The notes beneath the pieces are model-generated. The model was not told the DNA's origin, did no database searches, and was given only the letters and a program-made list of their open reading frames with translations. From Pasteurella skyensis (GTDB lineage: Bacteria; Pseudomonadota; Gammaproteobacteria; Enterobacterales; Pasteurellaceae), in contig NZ_CP016180.1 in the NCBI RefSeq assembly GCF_013377295.1, forward strand, positions 310,001-374,000: 64,000 bases of DNA, in the 5' to 3' direction. How positions within the stretch are numbered: position 1 is the first letter of the stretch; every line of letters begins with the position of its first letter. Shown here in pieces: positions 31,141 to 39,977 of this stretch. A program made the position numbers and the translations under genes.

Positions 31141-31149
31141 TACAAGTAT

Positions 31150-31240
31150 AAGAGAACGTTCACTCAACGAATTCTGTGCGCAAACACCTAACACTTCGAC
31201 AAGCTCAGTGAACGGTATTTGGGTCGCTCATCAACCGGTA
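31150..31240. repeat. Family A repeat right of the IS110 element
   Basis: The sequence AGAACGTTCACTCAACGAATT followed by AAACACCTAACACTTCGACAA and GAACGGTATTTGG completes the family A pattern broken by the IS110 insertion. It runs up to about 75 bases before the helicase start. Confidence 0.7.
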
Positions 31241-31315
31241 TTTAACTATTTCACTATCTTTACCCCCAAAATACTGTATCATAGAAAACTATTTTTTAAT
31301 TTATGGAAAAACGCA

Positions 31316-32512
31316 TTGCAATTTAATCAACTCGGGTTATCAGAACCCATCTTAAAAGCCGTAACAGAACAAGGCTACCAAACCCCTACACCGATTCAAC
31401 AACAATCTATCCCAGCGATTCTGTCTGGCAAAGATGTAATGGCAGCGGCTCAAACAGGCACAGGAAAAACAGCTGGGTTTACCTTACCTATTTTAGAACT
31501 ACTGAGTAAAGGACAAAAAGTCAAATCGAATCAAGCGAGGGTGTTAATTTTAACGCCAACACGTGAACTTGCGGCTCAAATTGCCGAAAATGTCAGCCTT
31601 TATAGCCAATATTTACCGTTAAAATCAGCAGTGGTGTTTGGGGGCGTAAAAATTAACCCACAAATGCAAAAATTACGAGGCGGTGCCGATATCCTCGTGG
31701 CAACTCCTGGAAGATTACTCGATTTATACCAACAAAATGCGATTCGTTTTGATCATTTAGAAGTATTGGTATTAGACGAAGCAGACAGAATGTTAGATAT
31801 GGGATTTATCCACGATATCAAACGTATCATCAAATTACTGCCACCAAAACGTCAGAATTTATTATTTTCAGCGACTTTTTCCACTGAAATTAGAACCCTT
31901 GCAAAAGGACTGATTCATAACCCAATAGAAATCGCAGTCAGCCCTGAAAACACAACAGCAGAAAAAGTCAGCCAAGTGATTTATCCTGTAGATAAAAAAA
32001 GCAAAGCCGCCTTATTAATAAAATTGATTAAAGACAATAATTGGCAACAAGTGCTTGTTTTTACTCGTACTAAACACGGTGCAAATAAACTCACCAAACA
32101 GCTAGAAAAAGCCAATATTCCTGCTTCAGCCATTCACGGCAATAAAGGTCAAGGTGCAAGAACTCGTGCCTTAGCAGAATTTAAAGCAGGGGATATTCAA
32201 GTCTTAGTAGCAACAGATATTGCAGCCAGAGGCATTGATATTGACCTACTTCCCCACGTGATAAACTTTGATTTACCCAATGTGTCAGAAGACTACGTGC
32301 ACCGAATTGGACGTACAGGACGAGCAGGTTCATCAGGCAAAGCGATCTCATTAGTCTGTGCCGATGAATTGGATGATTTAAAAGGTATTGAACGTTTAAT
32401 TCAACAAGTATTACCAAGAGAAAGTGTCAAAGGTTTTGAACCTCAAGAAACCTTACCTATTACTGTATTAGATACTCGTCCAATTCGTAAAAGACCGAAG
32501 AAAAGAAAGTAA
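31316..32512 (+). CDS. rhlE: DEAD-box ATP-dependent RNA helicase, RhlE type
   Basis: This cytoplasmic RNA helicase has all DEAD-box motifs: Q-motif [57 protein letters not shown] and HRIGRTGR. It ends in a basic tail [11 protein letters not shown]. RhlE proteins act in ribosome assembly or RNA decay. There is no ATG start in the right place. A TTG at 31316 gives [16 protein letters not shown], matching the usual RhlE N-terminus (398 residues). A frame from GTG at 31208 would translate the family A repeat. The ribosome site is weak. Confidence 0.88.
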   Translation: MQFNQLGLSEPILKAVTEQGYQTPTPIQQQSIPAILSGKDVMAAAQTGTGKTAGFTLPILELLSKGQKVKSNQARVLILTPTRELAAQIAENVSLYSQYLPLKSAVVFGGVKINPQMQKLRGGADILVATPGRLLDLYQQNAIRFDHLEVLVLDEADRMLDMGFIHDIKRIIKLLPPKRQNLLFSATFSTEIRTLAKGLIHNPIEIAVSPENTTAEKVSQVIYPVDKKSKAALLIKLIKDNNWQQVLVFTRTKHGANKLTKQLEKANIPASAIHGNKGQGARTRALAEFKAGDIQVLVATDIAARGIDIDLLPHVINFDLPNVSEDYVHRIGRTGRAGSSGKAISLVCADELDDLKGIERLIQQVLPRESVKGFEPQETLPITVLDTRPIRKRPKKRK

Positions 32513-33178
32513 ATGAGTTCCGTGCGCAAACACCTAACACTTCGATATTTCGACAGGCTCAATAACCGAGCTCAGCAACCGGTGTTTGGGTAAGTTCAGT
32601 GATTGATGTCTCGCTTCGGCTCCCTGAGCCTGTCGAAGGGAAGAGAAGTGCTGACTAAGTGAGTTCTGTGCAAAAACACCTCACACTTCGATATTTCGAC
32701 AGGCTCAATAACCGAGCTCAGCAACCGGTGTTTGGGTAAGTTCAGTGATCGATGTCTCGCTTCGGCTCCCTGAACCTGTCGAAGGGAAGAGAAGCGTTTA
32801 CTAAACGAATTCCGTGCAAAAACACCTCACACTTCGATATTTCGACAGGCTCAATAACCGAGCTCAGCAACCGGTGTTTGGGTAAGTTCAGTGATCGATG
32901 TCTCGCTTCGGCTCCCTGAGCCTGTCGAAGGGAAGAGAAGCGTTTACTAAACGAATTCCGTGCAAAAACACCTAACACTTCGATATTTCGACAGGCTCAA
33001 TAACCGAGCTCAGTGACCGGTGTTTGGGTAAGTTCAGTGATCGATGTCTCGCTTCGGCTCCCTGTGCCTGTCGAAGGGAAGAGAAGCGTTCACTCAACGA
33101 ATTCCGTGCGAAAACACCTCACACTTCGATATTTCGACAGGCTCAATAATCGAGCTCAGCAACCAGTGTTTTGATATC
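32513..33178. repeat. 146-bp tandem array of family A units
   Basis: TTCGATATTTCGACAGGCTC recurs at 32541, 32687, 32833, 32979 and 33125, an exact period of 146 bases. Each unit contains two inverted hairpins: one with GACAGGCTCAATAACCGAGC, bounded by AACACC and GGTGTTT, and one with CGGCTCCCTGAGCCTGTCG. Copies differ by only a few bases, which points to recent expansion. It lies between rhlE and the adhesin gene and encodes nothing. Confidence 0.95.
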
Positions 33179-33564
33179 ACACAAAAAGATCGATATAAAG
33201 ATTGCAATAGGGATCACATAAACCAATCAAAATATAAATTAAAATTATACTTATTTTGTAGATTAACACTTGATACAAAATTATTGAATATTGACAGTGA
33301 TAGTAAATTTATTCGTGGTAATCGTATGCTAACAAACAAAGGAATAATTTAGTGAAAGCTAAATATAGGTTAGTAGGTTAAATGGAGTTTCCAGTAATAA
33401 ATTTGATTCTCACCTTGAGAACTAAAGTGAATATGCTTTAATATAGTTGCAATTAAATTGTAACTATTTGTAATACAAGTCCAAACTGCAACTAGAGTTG
33501 ATTTTAAATACCGTATTTAAAACTATCTATCTGTAATACTTATTTTTTTCAGAGGACTAGTATT
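33179..33564. other. Leader region of the adhesin gene
   Basis: These 386 bases follow the tandem array. The first 170 contain an open plus-strand frame (ending at 33352, final residues FIRGNRMLTNKGII) with protein-like composition but no start outside the repeat. It may be the tail of a gene cut by repeat expansion. The remainder is AT-rich and presumably holds the adhesin promoter. The ribosome site AGAGGACTAG is at 33551-33560. Confidence 0.4.
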
Positions 33565-36500
33565 ATGAATAACATCTATAAAGTTGTGTTTAACGCAGTA
33601 ACACAAACCTTCGTCGCCGTTAGCGAATTAGCCAAAGGCAGAACAAAAACGCAGGCATCAAAAACCAATAAACCCCAATTAAAACAAGCGGGTACATTCT
33701 TACCAAAATTTGCAAAAATTGCTTTGGCAATTTCAATGTTGTCTATATTTAGTTCACAGGCAATGGCTGTCACTGATGCAGAATTTAACGCATTAAAAGC
33801 AAGATTAGAAAAATTAGAGGGTATAAACAATACTGCTACAGGGAATAATGCTGGAGTAATCTTCGGAAAGAATAACAAAGCTACAGAAAATAGAGCAGTG
33901 GTTATCGGAGGACAAAATAACGTAGCAACATCGGTTGATTCTGTGGTTATCGGAGGAAAACATAACTCAGCAACAGGGCAACATTCTGTCGCTATGGGCG
34001 ATGTTTCATTAGCCTCTGGTAGGGCTTCTTTCGCAGGTGGTGGTTCACTTGCTAACTGGGCACAAATTGACGAAATTGCAAAAAATCTAGAGTCCAAAAC
34101 AATCGATGACTATGCAGATATTTTATCAACAGATGAGAAAGATAAAATAAACGCTGGCACTGCAACCACTGAAGAAAAAGCATTAATGAAAATCAAGATA
34201 GCAAAATCACAATCATTCTTAAATGTAGGTGCTGTTGCTTCTGGTGAGAGTGCATTTGCATTTGGAACAGCTGCGAGAGCAGAAGGGATACGGTCATTTG
34301 CTCTTGGTGAAAATAATAGAGCATTAGCAAATAATAGTGTGGCTTTGGGTGGCTCAGATAATACAGCTGAGGGAGCCCATTCTATAGCAATTGGTTCTGC
34401 TGGGATTGCCTCAGGATTTACTGCCATAACTTTAGGCTATGGTGCACAGGCTGAGGGCGTAGGATCATTGGCTACTGGTGGTGTGTATAATAGTCCATTA
34501 GATCAATTCGTTTTACGTAATGATTTTGATACCGTTAAAGCTAAATACAGCGAAGCCTTTACGCCAGAAGATATAACAGAAATCAATGCGATAACAGATA
34601 AAAAGTTACAAAAGAAAGCAATTTATAGAAAATTAGCGTCGTTTAAAGGAAAAAATGGTGGTAAAGCCTATACAGCAGGTTCAATGGCACTCGGAACAGG
34701 AACAGTTGCTGGTGTGAAAGGTGGAGACCAAGAGGCTGTGGCAATGGGTTACCGTGCTAAAGCTATTAAAGACAAAACCCTTGCTCTAGGTTTTGATGCT
34801 GTTGCAAATAATGCAAATTCAGTGGCATTAGGTCAAGGTGCAGAAACCAAAGCTTCCGACGATATTGCAGGGGCAACGGTAAGTGGTATTCAATATGGCA
34901 ACTTTGCAGGTACACCAAATGGCGTAGTGTCAATTGGTAAAGAAGGTGCTGAAAAACAGTTAGTGAATGTAGCTGCGGGTGCTGTGACAGCAACCTCAAC
35001 CGATGCTATTAACGGTTCGCAACTGTTTGCAACTAATACCGTATTAGGTAATGTCGCAAAATCAGTTAAAAACAACTTTGGTGGTAATGCAGCAATAGAT
35101 GAAAATGGCAATATTACTTTCACCGATATCGGTGGTACAGGTAAAGGCACGATTCACGAAGCCATTGGTGATGTAAAAACAGCCGCTGATGCAGCAAAAC
35201 TGAGATCGCTTCTAAATAAAATTAAACTAAATAACAAAGCGGATAAAAACGCGGGTAATTTAAGTGATACAGATATTGCCGCTTGGACAACTAAGTTAAA
35301 CACAGGCGCAGATTTAACCACGCCAACAGGCAAGTTAGTTACCGATACGCAAGTTAAAACAGCGTTAGATACTAAACTTGATTCCAATGCTATTACGAGT
35401 TCAGATCAATCTATCAGCATTGATACGACAACAACAGCAGGAAAAGTTGACTTAAAAGTCAATGTGGATAACTCAACTCTTGAAGTGGCAAATGGCAAAG
35501 TGTCAGTTAAAAATGGCGGTATTTCAACGGATAAACTAGCTAATGATGCGGTGACAGAAGCTAAGATTGCGGATGCGTTATTAACAGAGTTAAAAGCGAA
35601 ATCACGTGAAAAAGTTCAAGGCACATCAAAAGAGATCGTCGTCACTGCGAATAACGCCGATGAAAATGCGGATGGCAGAGTATTTACTGTTGCCTTAGCG
35701 GATGAAGTGAAAGCTAAATTAGATAATTTAGCGACTAACCCAAATACAACCTATCTTAATAGAGAAGGTTCAAACATTGGTGGCAACAAAGCAATCTTTG
35801 GAAAAAATGTGGGTAAATCTATCATCAGTGATGCTAATGGTACACAACTCGTTCAAGAGAAAGCGGTAAAAGCTTATGTTGATGCCGTTGACACTAAAGT
35901 GACAGATTTAGGTACTACGGTAACTAGTTTAGGTGATACATTAACTACTGAAATCACAAAAGTAGGCAAAACCTCGAAAGAAGAAGTGAAAGTGGTAGCT
36001 GATAGTGGAATTACTGTCGCAACCACGCCAGCAACGGATGAAAAAGGTGCTATCTTCACTTTAGATTTAGATGCAGCGAAAGTGAAAGACATCACTGGAA
36101 CCACTAACCTTGCAACAGAATACTTAAAAGTAGACGGTTCTAATATGGGTGGTGACGCCGCTAAATCTACCTTCGGTTCGGTAGTAGGTAAAGCTGTCAT
36201 TGATGATGAAAATGGCACTCAGCTTGTTCAAGAGAAAGCGGTTAAAACCTATGTTGATACAGCGATTGATAAAGTTGGAAAAGCCAAAGACGGTAAAGAC
36301 GGTTATATCGGCGTTGACGGCAAAGACGGCATAAATGGTGTTGGCATTGACGGAAAAGACGGTATTTCAGTTAAAGGTGCTAAAGGTGAAGTGGGTATCA
36401 ACGGAAACGATGGTATTTCTATTAAAGGCGAAGACGGCAAAGATGGCTCAATCGGCTTAAGTGGAAAAGACGGTATTACCGTTAAAGGAAAAGACGGTAA

Positions 36501-37167
36501 AGATGGCGTCACTATCAGAGGTGAAGATGGTGCGAATGGAACCAACGGAGTAATCGGACTTAATGGCCACGATGGTATTGACGGTCAAAATGGAAAAGCT
36601 GTTTCAGCCGACATCAAAGTGGTTAATGGTAGACCAGGCGTTGATGGAACAGATGGTTTAACACGCGTTGTTTACGAAGATAAAGCAGGCGTCACACATA
36701 CTGTTGCAACCTTTGATGATGGCTTAGTGTTTAAAGGTGATGTGGGTGAGAAAGTCACTCGTAAGCTCAATGACACCTTAAATATTAAAGGTGGCGTAAC
36801 AGCGGCAGATAAACTGACGGATAACAATATTGGTGTGGTTAACGATGGTGCGAATGGTTTAGCGGTTAAACTGGCAAAAGAATTAACAGGCTTAAATTCA
36901 ATCGTATTTGGTGCAGCGAAAGGAGATAATGTTGTTTCCATCTCTGCTGAAGGTGTGAATGCAGGTGGTAAGAGAATAACCAATGTAGGGGACGCCACAG
37001 CAGATACCGATGCAGTTAACTACAAACAGTTAAAAGCTATCGAAACAGCGGTTGTTAATGCAGGTGCAGGACTGAAATTCACAGGTAATACCGCAGATGA
37101 AGTTGCTGTTGCTGCAGGTAATACTTTAGTCGTTGAAGGACAAAAAGGAAGTTGCCACAATGGATGA
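33565..37167 (+). CDS. Trimeric autotransporter adhesin, N-terminal part (frameshifted)
   Basis: This is the passenger of a type Vc secreted adhesin. Residues 1-68 form an extended signal peptide (ESPR start MNNIYKVVFNAVTQTFVAVS, cleavage after SSQAMA). YadA-like head repeats follow (GNNAGVIFGKNN, AVVIGGQNN, SVAMGD), then stalk and neck modules (DAINGSQLFAT, DAVNYKQLK). A collagen-like Gly-x-y tract with GKDGKDG repeats spans residues 907-1015. The frame stops at 37165-37167 in VVEGQKGSCHNG, just where the next module begins in another frame. Removing one G near 37140 would restore LVVEDKKEVATMDDGL and fuse it to the downstream part. Confidence 0.9.
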   Translation: MNNIYKVVFNAVTQTFVAVSELAKGRTKTQASKTNKPQLKQAGTFLPKFAKIALAISMLSIFSSQAMAVTDAEFNALKARLEKLEGINNTATGNNAGVIFGKNNKATENRAVVIGGQNNVATSVDSVVIGGKHNSATGQHSVAMGDVSLASGRASFAGGGSLANWAQIDEIAKNLESKTIDDYADILSTDEKDKINAGTATTEEKALMKIKIAKSQSFLNVGAVASGESAFAFGTAARAEGIRSFALGENNRALANNSVALGGSDNTAEGAHSIAIGSAGIASGFTAITLGYGAQAEGVGSLATGGVYNSPLDQFVLRNDFDTVKAKYSEAFTPEDITEINAITDKKLQKKAIYRKLASFKGKNGGKAYTAGSMALGTGTVAGVKGGDQEAVAMGYRAKAIKDKTLALGFDAVANNANSVALGQGAETKASDDIAGATVSGIQYGNFAGTPNGVVSIGKEGAEKQLVNVAAGAVTATSTDAINGSQLFATNTVLGNVAKSVKNNFGGNAAIDENGNITFTDIGGTGKGTIHEAIGDVKTAADAAKLRSLLNKIKLNNKADKNAGNLSDTDIAAWTTKLNTGADLTTPTGKLVTDTQVKTALDTKLDSNAITSSDQSISIDTTTTAGKVDLKVNVDNSTLEVANGKVSVKNGGISTDKLANDAVTEAKIADALLTELKAKSREKVQGTSKEIVVTANNADENADGRVFTVALADEVKAKLDNLATNPNTTYLNREGSNIGGNKAIFGKNVGKSIISDANGTQLVQEKAVKAYVDAVDTKVTDLGTTVTSLGDTLTTEITKVGKTSKEEVKVVADSGITVATTPATDEKGAIFTLDLDAAKVKDITGTTNLATEYLKVDGSNMGGDAAKSTFGSVVGKAVIDDENGTQLVQEKAVKTYVDTAIDKVGKAKDGKDGYIGVDGKDGINGVGIDGKDGISVKGAKGEVGINGNDGISIKGEDGKDGSIGLSGKDGITVKGKDGKDGVTIRGEDGANGTNGVIGLNGHDGIDGQNGKAVSADIKVVNGRPGVDGTDGLTRVVYEDKAGVTHTVATFDDGLVFKGDVGEKVTRKLNDTLNIKGGVTAADKLTDNNIGVVNDGANGLAVKLAKELTGLNSIVFGAAKGDNVVSISAEGVNAGGKRITNVGDATADTDAVNYKQLKAIETAVVNAGAGLKFTGNTADEVAVAAGNTLVVEGQKGSCHNG

Positions 37168-38542
37168 TGGTTTAGTTTTTGTAGGTGATACGGGAACTAA
37201 AGGTATTAAACTAAATGACACCTTAAATATCAAAGGTGGTGTAACAGCGGCAAATAAACTGACTGATGGCAACATCGGAGTGGTAGCAAGTGCAGATGGT
37301 TTAGCACTTAAATTAGCGAAAGAGCTCACAGGTATTTCGTCAATTGCTAACACAGCAGGTGGTGGAAAACTTACATTGAGTGATACAGACCATAGCGTAT
37401 CAGTAAATGGAGGTAGAATTACCAATTTAGGCGATGCCACAGCAGATACCGATGCAGTTAACTACAAACAGTTAAAAGCACTGAACAGTGGTAAAGGTAT
37501 TGATGTCACTAAATGGCAAGAAGCAATATTACCAACCATTAGCTTCTTTAGTGGTAGCACGGGTACGGGAGCAAATTATAAACAGGGTAATACTGAAGAA
37601 AAATTTGACTTAAGTAAACTTGCCTTTGACTTTGGTGATGGCTTAAAAGTGGAGAAACAACAAAGCAAAGACGGTAAACAAATCGCCCATATCACGTTAG
37701 ATAAGGACGTATTGAAAAATGACCCTAACTTTAAAGGTGCGAAAGGTGATGACGGTGCCGCTGGTGCGGATGGCGCCGATGGTCAATCTGCTTATGAGAT
37801 TTGGAAAGCATTGCCAGGTAATGACGCTAAAACACAAGATGACTTCTTAGCTGCTTTAAAAGGTGCAAAAGGCGACAAGGGTGACAAAGGCGATGCAGGC
37901 AATGGAAATGGAGGCAATGGTGCTGAAATCAAGGTTGCTGTAACAGACGATGTTGTATTAGACAAGGATAATCTCTCAAAAGAGGAAGTCGTGAGCAACA
38001 ATGGTGCCTTAAGCATTAAAGTTGGTAAAAACCTTAACGCAAAAACGGTGATGAATGGTAATGATAAACAGCTGGTTATTTCCACCACACCGGAAATCAA
38101 AGTGGATAAAGTCACTGTGGGCAATATCACCTTAAACCAATCCGGTTTAACAGTGAAAGAGGGTACTGATGTCAATATTAATATGGGTGGAAACCAAATC
38201 CACAATATTAAAGCCGGTACTGCGCCAACAGATGCGGTGAATGTTTCACAGCTTAATGAGGTGAAAAACTCTGTGGTTAATGTGGCTAATAAACTAAATG
38301 ATGTCGAGAAAGGTGCGAATGAGGGTATCTCCAGTGCAATGGCTGCCGCTGGATTGCCTCAAGCTTCTTTACCAGTTCGTAGTATGGTTTCTGCAGCAGG
38401 ATCAACCTATAAAGGTGCCGTAGGTCTTGCAATAGGAGTTTCAACAGTTTCTGATAACGGAAGATGGATCATCAAAGGTTCGGTAAACTCGAACTCTAGT
38501 GGTGATGTTGGAGCAACCTTAGGTGCAGGTTACCAATGGTAA
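37133..38542 (+). CDS. Trimeric autotransporter adhesin, C-terminal part with YadA anchor
   Basis: This frame continues the adhesin after the frameshift; its nominal TTG start at 37133 is not a real gene start. It has a second copy of the DDGLVF...LNDTLNIKGGVTAA module and a second collagen-like tract, GAKGDDGAAGADGADGQS with the phage-fibre-like SAYEIWKALPGNDAKTQDDF. The C-terminal YadA membrane anchor begins GISSAMAAAGLPQASLP and ends GAGYQW with a terminal aromatic residue. Without fusion to the signal peptide it could not be exported. Confidence 0.88.
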   Translation: MKDKKEVATMDDGLVFVGDTGTKGIKLNDTLNIKGGVTAANKLTDGNIGVVASADGLALKLAKELTGISSIANTAGGGKLTLSDTDHSVSVNGGRITNLGDATADTDAVNYKQLKALNSGKGIDVTKWQEAILPTISFFSGSTGTGANYKQGNTEEKFDLSKLAFDFGDGLKVEKQQSKDGKQIAHITLDKDVLKNDPNFKGAKGDDGAAGADGADGQSAYEIWKALPGNDAKTQDDFLAALKGAKGDKGDKGDAGNGNGGNGAEIKVAVTDDVVLDKDNLSKEEVVSNNGALSIKVGKNLNAKTVMNGNDKQLVISTTPEIKVDKVTVGNITLNQSGLTVKEGTDVNINMGGNQIHNIKAGTAPTDAVNVSQLNEVKNSVVNVANKLNDVEKGANEGISSAMAAAGLPQASLPVRSMVSAAGSTYKGAVGLAIGVSTVSDNGRWIIKGSVNSNSSGDVGATLGAGYQW

Positions 38543-38564
38543 TACTTTAATAAGTAGCTGATAA

Positions 38565-38598
38565 AATGCCCTTTTCATTAAGAAAAGGGCATTTTTTT
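38565..38598 (+). terminator. Intrinsic terminator of the adhesin gene
   Basis: AATGCCCTTTTC and GAAAAGGGCATT form a perfect 12-bp stem with a 5-base loop, followed by TTTTTT. It lies 22 bases after the adhesin stop codon. Confidence 0.93.
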
Positions 38599-38664
38599 AT
38601 GGGGTATAGTATTTCAAATTTGATGTGTAAAAATATAGCGCATTAAATATAGAATAAAACAGTA

Positions 38665-38765
38665 ATCGCTCCCTGAGCTTGTCGAAGGGTTGCGTGTGAA
38701 ATACAAGAAAAAGCACTTACACTTCGACAGGCTCAGTGACCGTGCTTAGGTAGGTTCAGCAATTT
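38665..38765. repeat. Family A convergent pair
   Basis: GCTCCCTGAGCTTGTCGAAG near 38669 faces ACTTCGACAGGCTCAGTGAC near 38722. A degenerate uptake signal (GCAAATTTTTG...GGCCGCTTGTTTT) follows at 38810-38842. Confidence 0.7.
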
Positions 38766-38881
38766 AGTTTCAATTTTTAATACTAATCTCAATTTAATTT
38801 ACTATATTTGCAAATTTTTGATTAAATGTGGCCGCTTGTTTTAATGCTCTGGGATAGTTTAAACAGAACAAGGGGAAAATT

Positions 38882-39016
38882 ATGAAAAAACTAGCCCATC
38901 TACACAAATTTAAACAATGTTTCTTACATCTAAATTTACAAAAATGCGATAACACTCACAAAAATATAAAAATTATCTTTTTAGCTTTTAGATATACTGT
39001 AATAAGAAAAATATAG
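38882..39016 (+). CDS. Possible 44-residue small protein
   Basis: An ATG at 38882 follows the good ribosome site AAGGGGAAAATT and opens a 44-codon frame, MKKLAHLHKFKQCFLHLNLQ and then a basic, hydrophobic tail ending in VIRKI. I do not recognise it. It ends 55 bases before the ORF6N gene, and the first palindrome lies between them. It could be a leader peptide, a small protein or chance. Confidence 0.3.
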   Translation: MKKLAHLHKFKQCFLHLNLQKCDNTHKNIKIIFLAFRYTVIRKI

Positions 39017-39022
39017 CATAAC

Positions 39023-39047
39023 TTGAGATCACAATTTGTGATCTCAA
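39023..39047. promoter_or_regulatory. 25-bp palindrome upstream of the ORF6N gene
   Basis: TTGAGATCACAA and TTGTGATCTCAA form 12-bp perfect arms around a single T. It ends 24 bases before the ORF6N start codon. The inner 21 bases are identical to a palindrome inside the gene at 39264-39294. It is a plausible operator for autoregulation or a recombination site. Confidence 0.65.
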
Positions 39048-39071
39048 AATTTGAAAGGCGAGGATAATTTG

Positions 39072-39953
39072 ATGAATAAAATAACAGAACATTTTGATAT
39101 TAAATCAAAAATCTACACAATAAGAGCTAAACAAGTGATGTTAGATAGGGATTTAGCATTGCTTTATGGTGTTGAGACAAGAACATTTAATCAAGCTGTT
39201 AAGAGAAATATAAAAAGGTTTCCTTCTGATTTTATGTTTCAATTAAATGAACGGGAATTTGAAAATTGGAGATCACAATTTGTGATCTCCAATTCGGATA
39301 AAATGGGGCTACGATATATACCCTATGCTTTTACAGAGCAAGGTGTATCAATGCTTAGTGCTATTTTAAAGAGTGAGACGGCTATCAATATAAGCGTTAA
39401 AATTATTAGAGAATTTGTACAAATGCGTCAAACTATTTCTAATAATCAGTTATTGTTACAACAATTAGAAACGCTAGAAAAAAGACAAGTTACTTTTGAA
39501 ATTACAACAGACAATAAATTTAATCAACTTTTCAAAGCATTAGAAAGCAAAGATCACATTCAACAACAAGGCAGTTTCTTTAATGGTCAAATTTTTGATG
39601 CCCATAAATTTGTCTCAGATTTAATCAGAAAAGCACAGAAAAATATTGTATTAATTGATAATTATATTGATGATTCAACCTTAACCCTTTTTCAGAAAAA
39701 CCAAAATGTAAGCGTAACTATTTACACTCATTCAATCAGCAAAACCATAAAACTTGATTTAGAGAAATATAATCAACAATATAAAAAAATAGCGATTAAA
39801 CGCAATAAAAATTTTCACGATAGATTTTTAATTATTGATGATAAAGATATTTACCTGATTGGTGCCAGTTTAAAAGATTTAGGTAAAAAAGTGTTTGGTT
39901 TTTCGTTATTAAAAGATATTGATGTAAATTTTTATAAAAAAATGACCGCTTGA
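39072..39953 (+). CDS. ORF6N domain protein
   Basis: The N-terminal 100 residues form an ORF6N domain (IYTIRAKQVMLDRDLALLYG, FPSDFMFQLNEREFENWRSQ, YAFTEQGVSMLSAIL), a DNA-binding module common in phage and accessory genes. A coiled-coil-like linker (about residues 115-165) leads to a C-terminal domain of unknown type with KNFHDRFLIIDDKDIYLIGAS, which resembles the H-x-K-like or D-rich part of phospholipase D-fold restriction proteins, though the match is partial. The start is at 39072 after GAGGATAATTTG. A 31-bp palindrome lies within codons 65-75. It is not in any phage cluster here. Confidence 0.8.
   Translation: MNKITEHFDIKSKIYTIRAKQVMLDRDLALLYGVETRTFNQAVKRNIKRFPSDFMFQLNEREFENWRSQFVISNSDKMGLRYIPYAFTEQGVSMLSAILKSETAINISVKIIREFVQMRQTISNNQLLLQQLETLEKRQVTFEITTDNKFNQLFKALESKDHIQQQGSFFNGQIFDAHKFVSDLIRKAQKNIVLIDNYIDDSTLTLFQKNQNVSVTIYTHSISKTIKLDLEKYNQQYKKIAIKRNKNFHDRFLIIDDKDIYLIGASLKDLGKKVFGFSLLKDIDVNFYKKMTA
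39264..39294. repeat. 31-bp intragenic palindrome in the ORF6N gene
   Basis: AATTGGAGATCACAA and TTGTGATCTCCAATT form 15-bp perfect arms around a single T, entirely inside the coding sequence (encoding NWRSQFVISN). Its core GAGATCACAA/TTGTGATCTC is the same as the palindrome upstream of the gene. Confidence 0.9.
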
Positions 39954-39977
39954 AACATTAAAACTTATAAAAGTATT

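Larger units (their letters stand above)
29867..31149 (-). mobile_element. IS110 family insertion sequence inside a family A repeat
   Basis: The element is about 1.28 kb. It has a short non-coding 3' side (about 110 bases), one transposase gene, and a long structured 5' side (about 185 bases). No terminal inverted repeats are evident, as usual for the IS110 subgroup. The ends are approximate and are inferred from where the interrupted family A repeat stops (GTCGAAG, near 29866) and resumes (AGAGAACGTTCACTCAACG, near 31151). Confidence 0.75.

Noticed and set aside
32513-33178. Regular direct repeats that could suggest a CRISPR array
   Set aside because: The 146-bp units are contiguous with no unique spacers, the units contain two hairpins each, and no cas genes are present.
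33044-33352. 102-codon plus-strand frame before the adhesin
   Set aside because: Its start and first third translate the tandem repeat. Only the tail looks protein-like, so at most it is a fragment.
39051-39071. Earlier start for the ORF6N gene at 39051
   Set aside because: The extra residues MKGEDNL include the ribosome site of the ATG at 39072, and families of this type start near the later codon.
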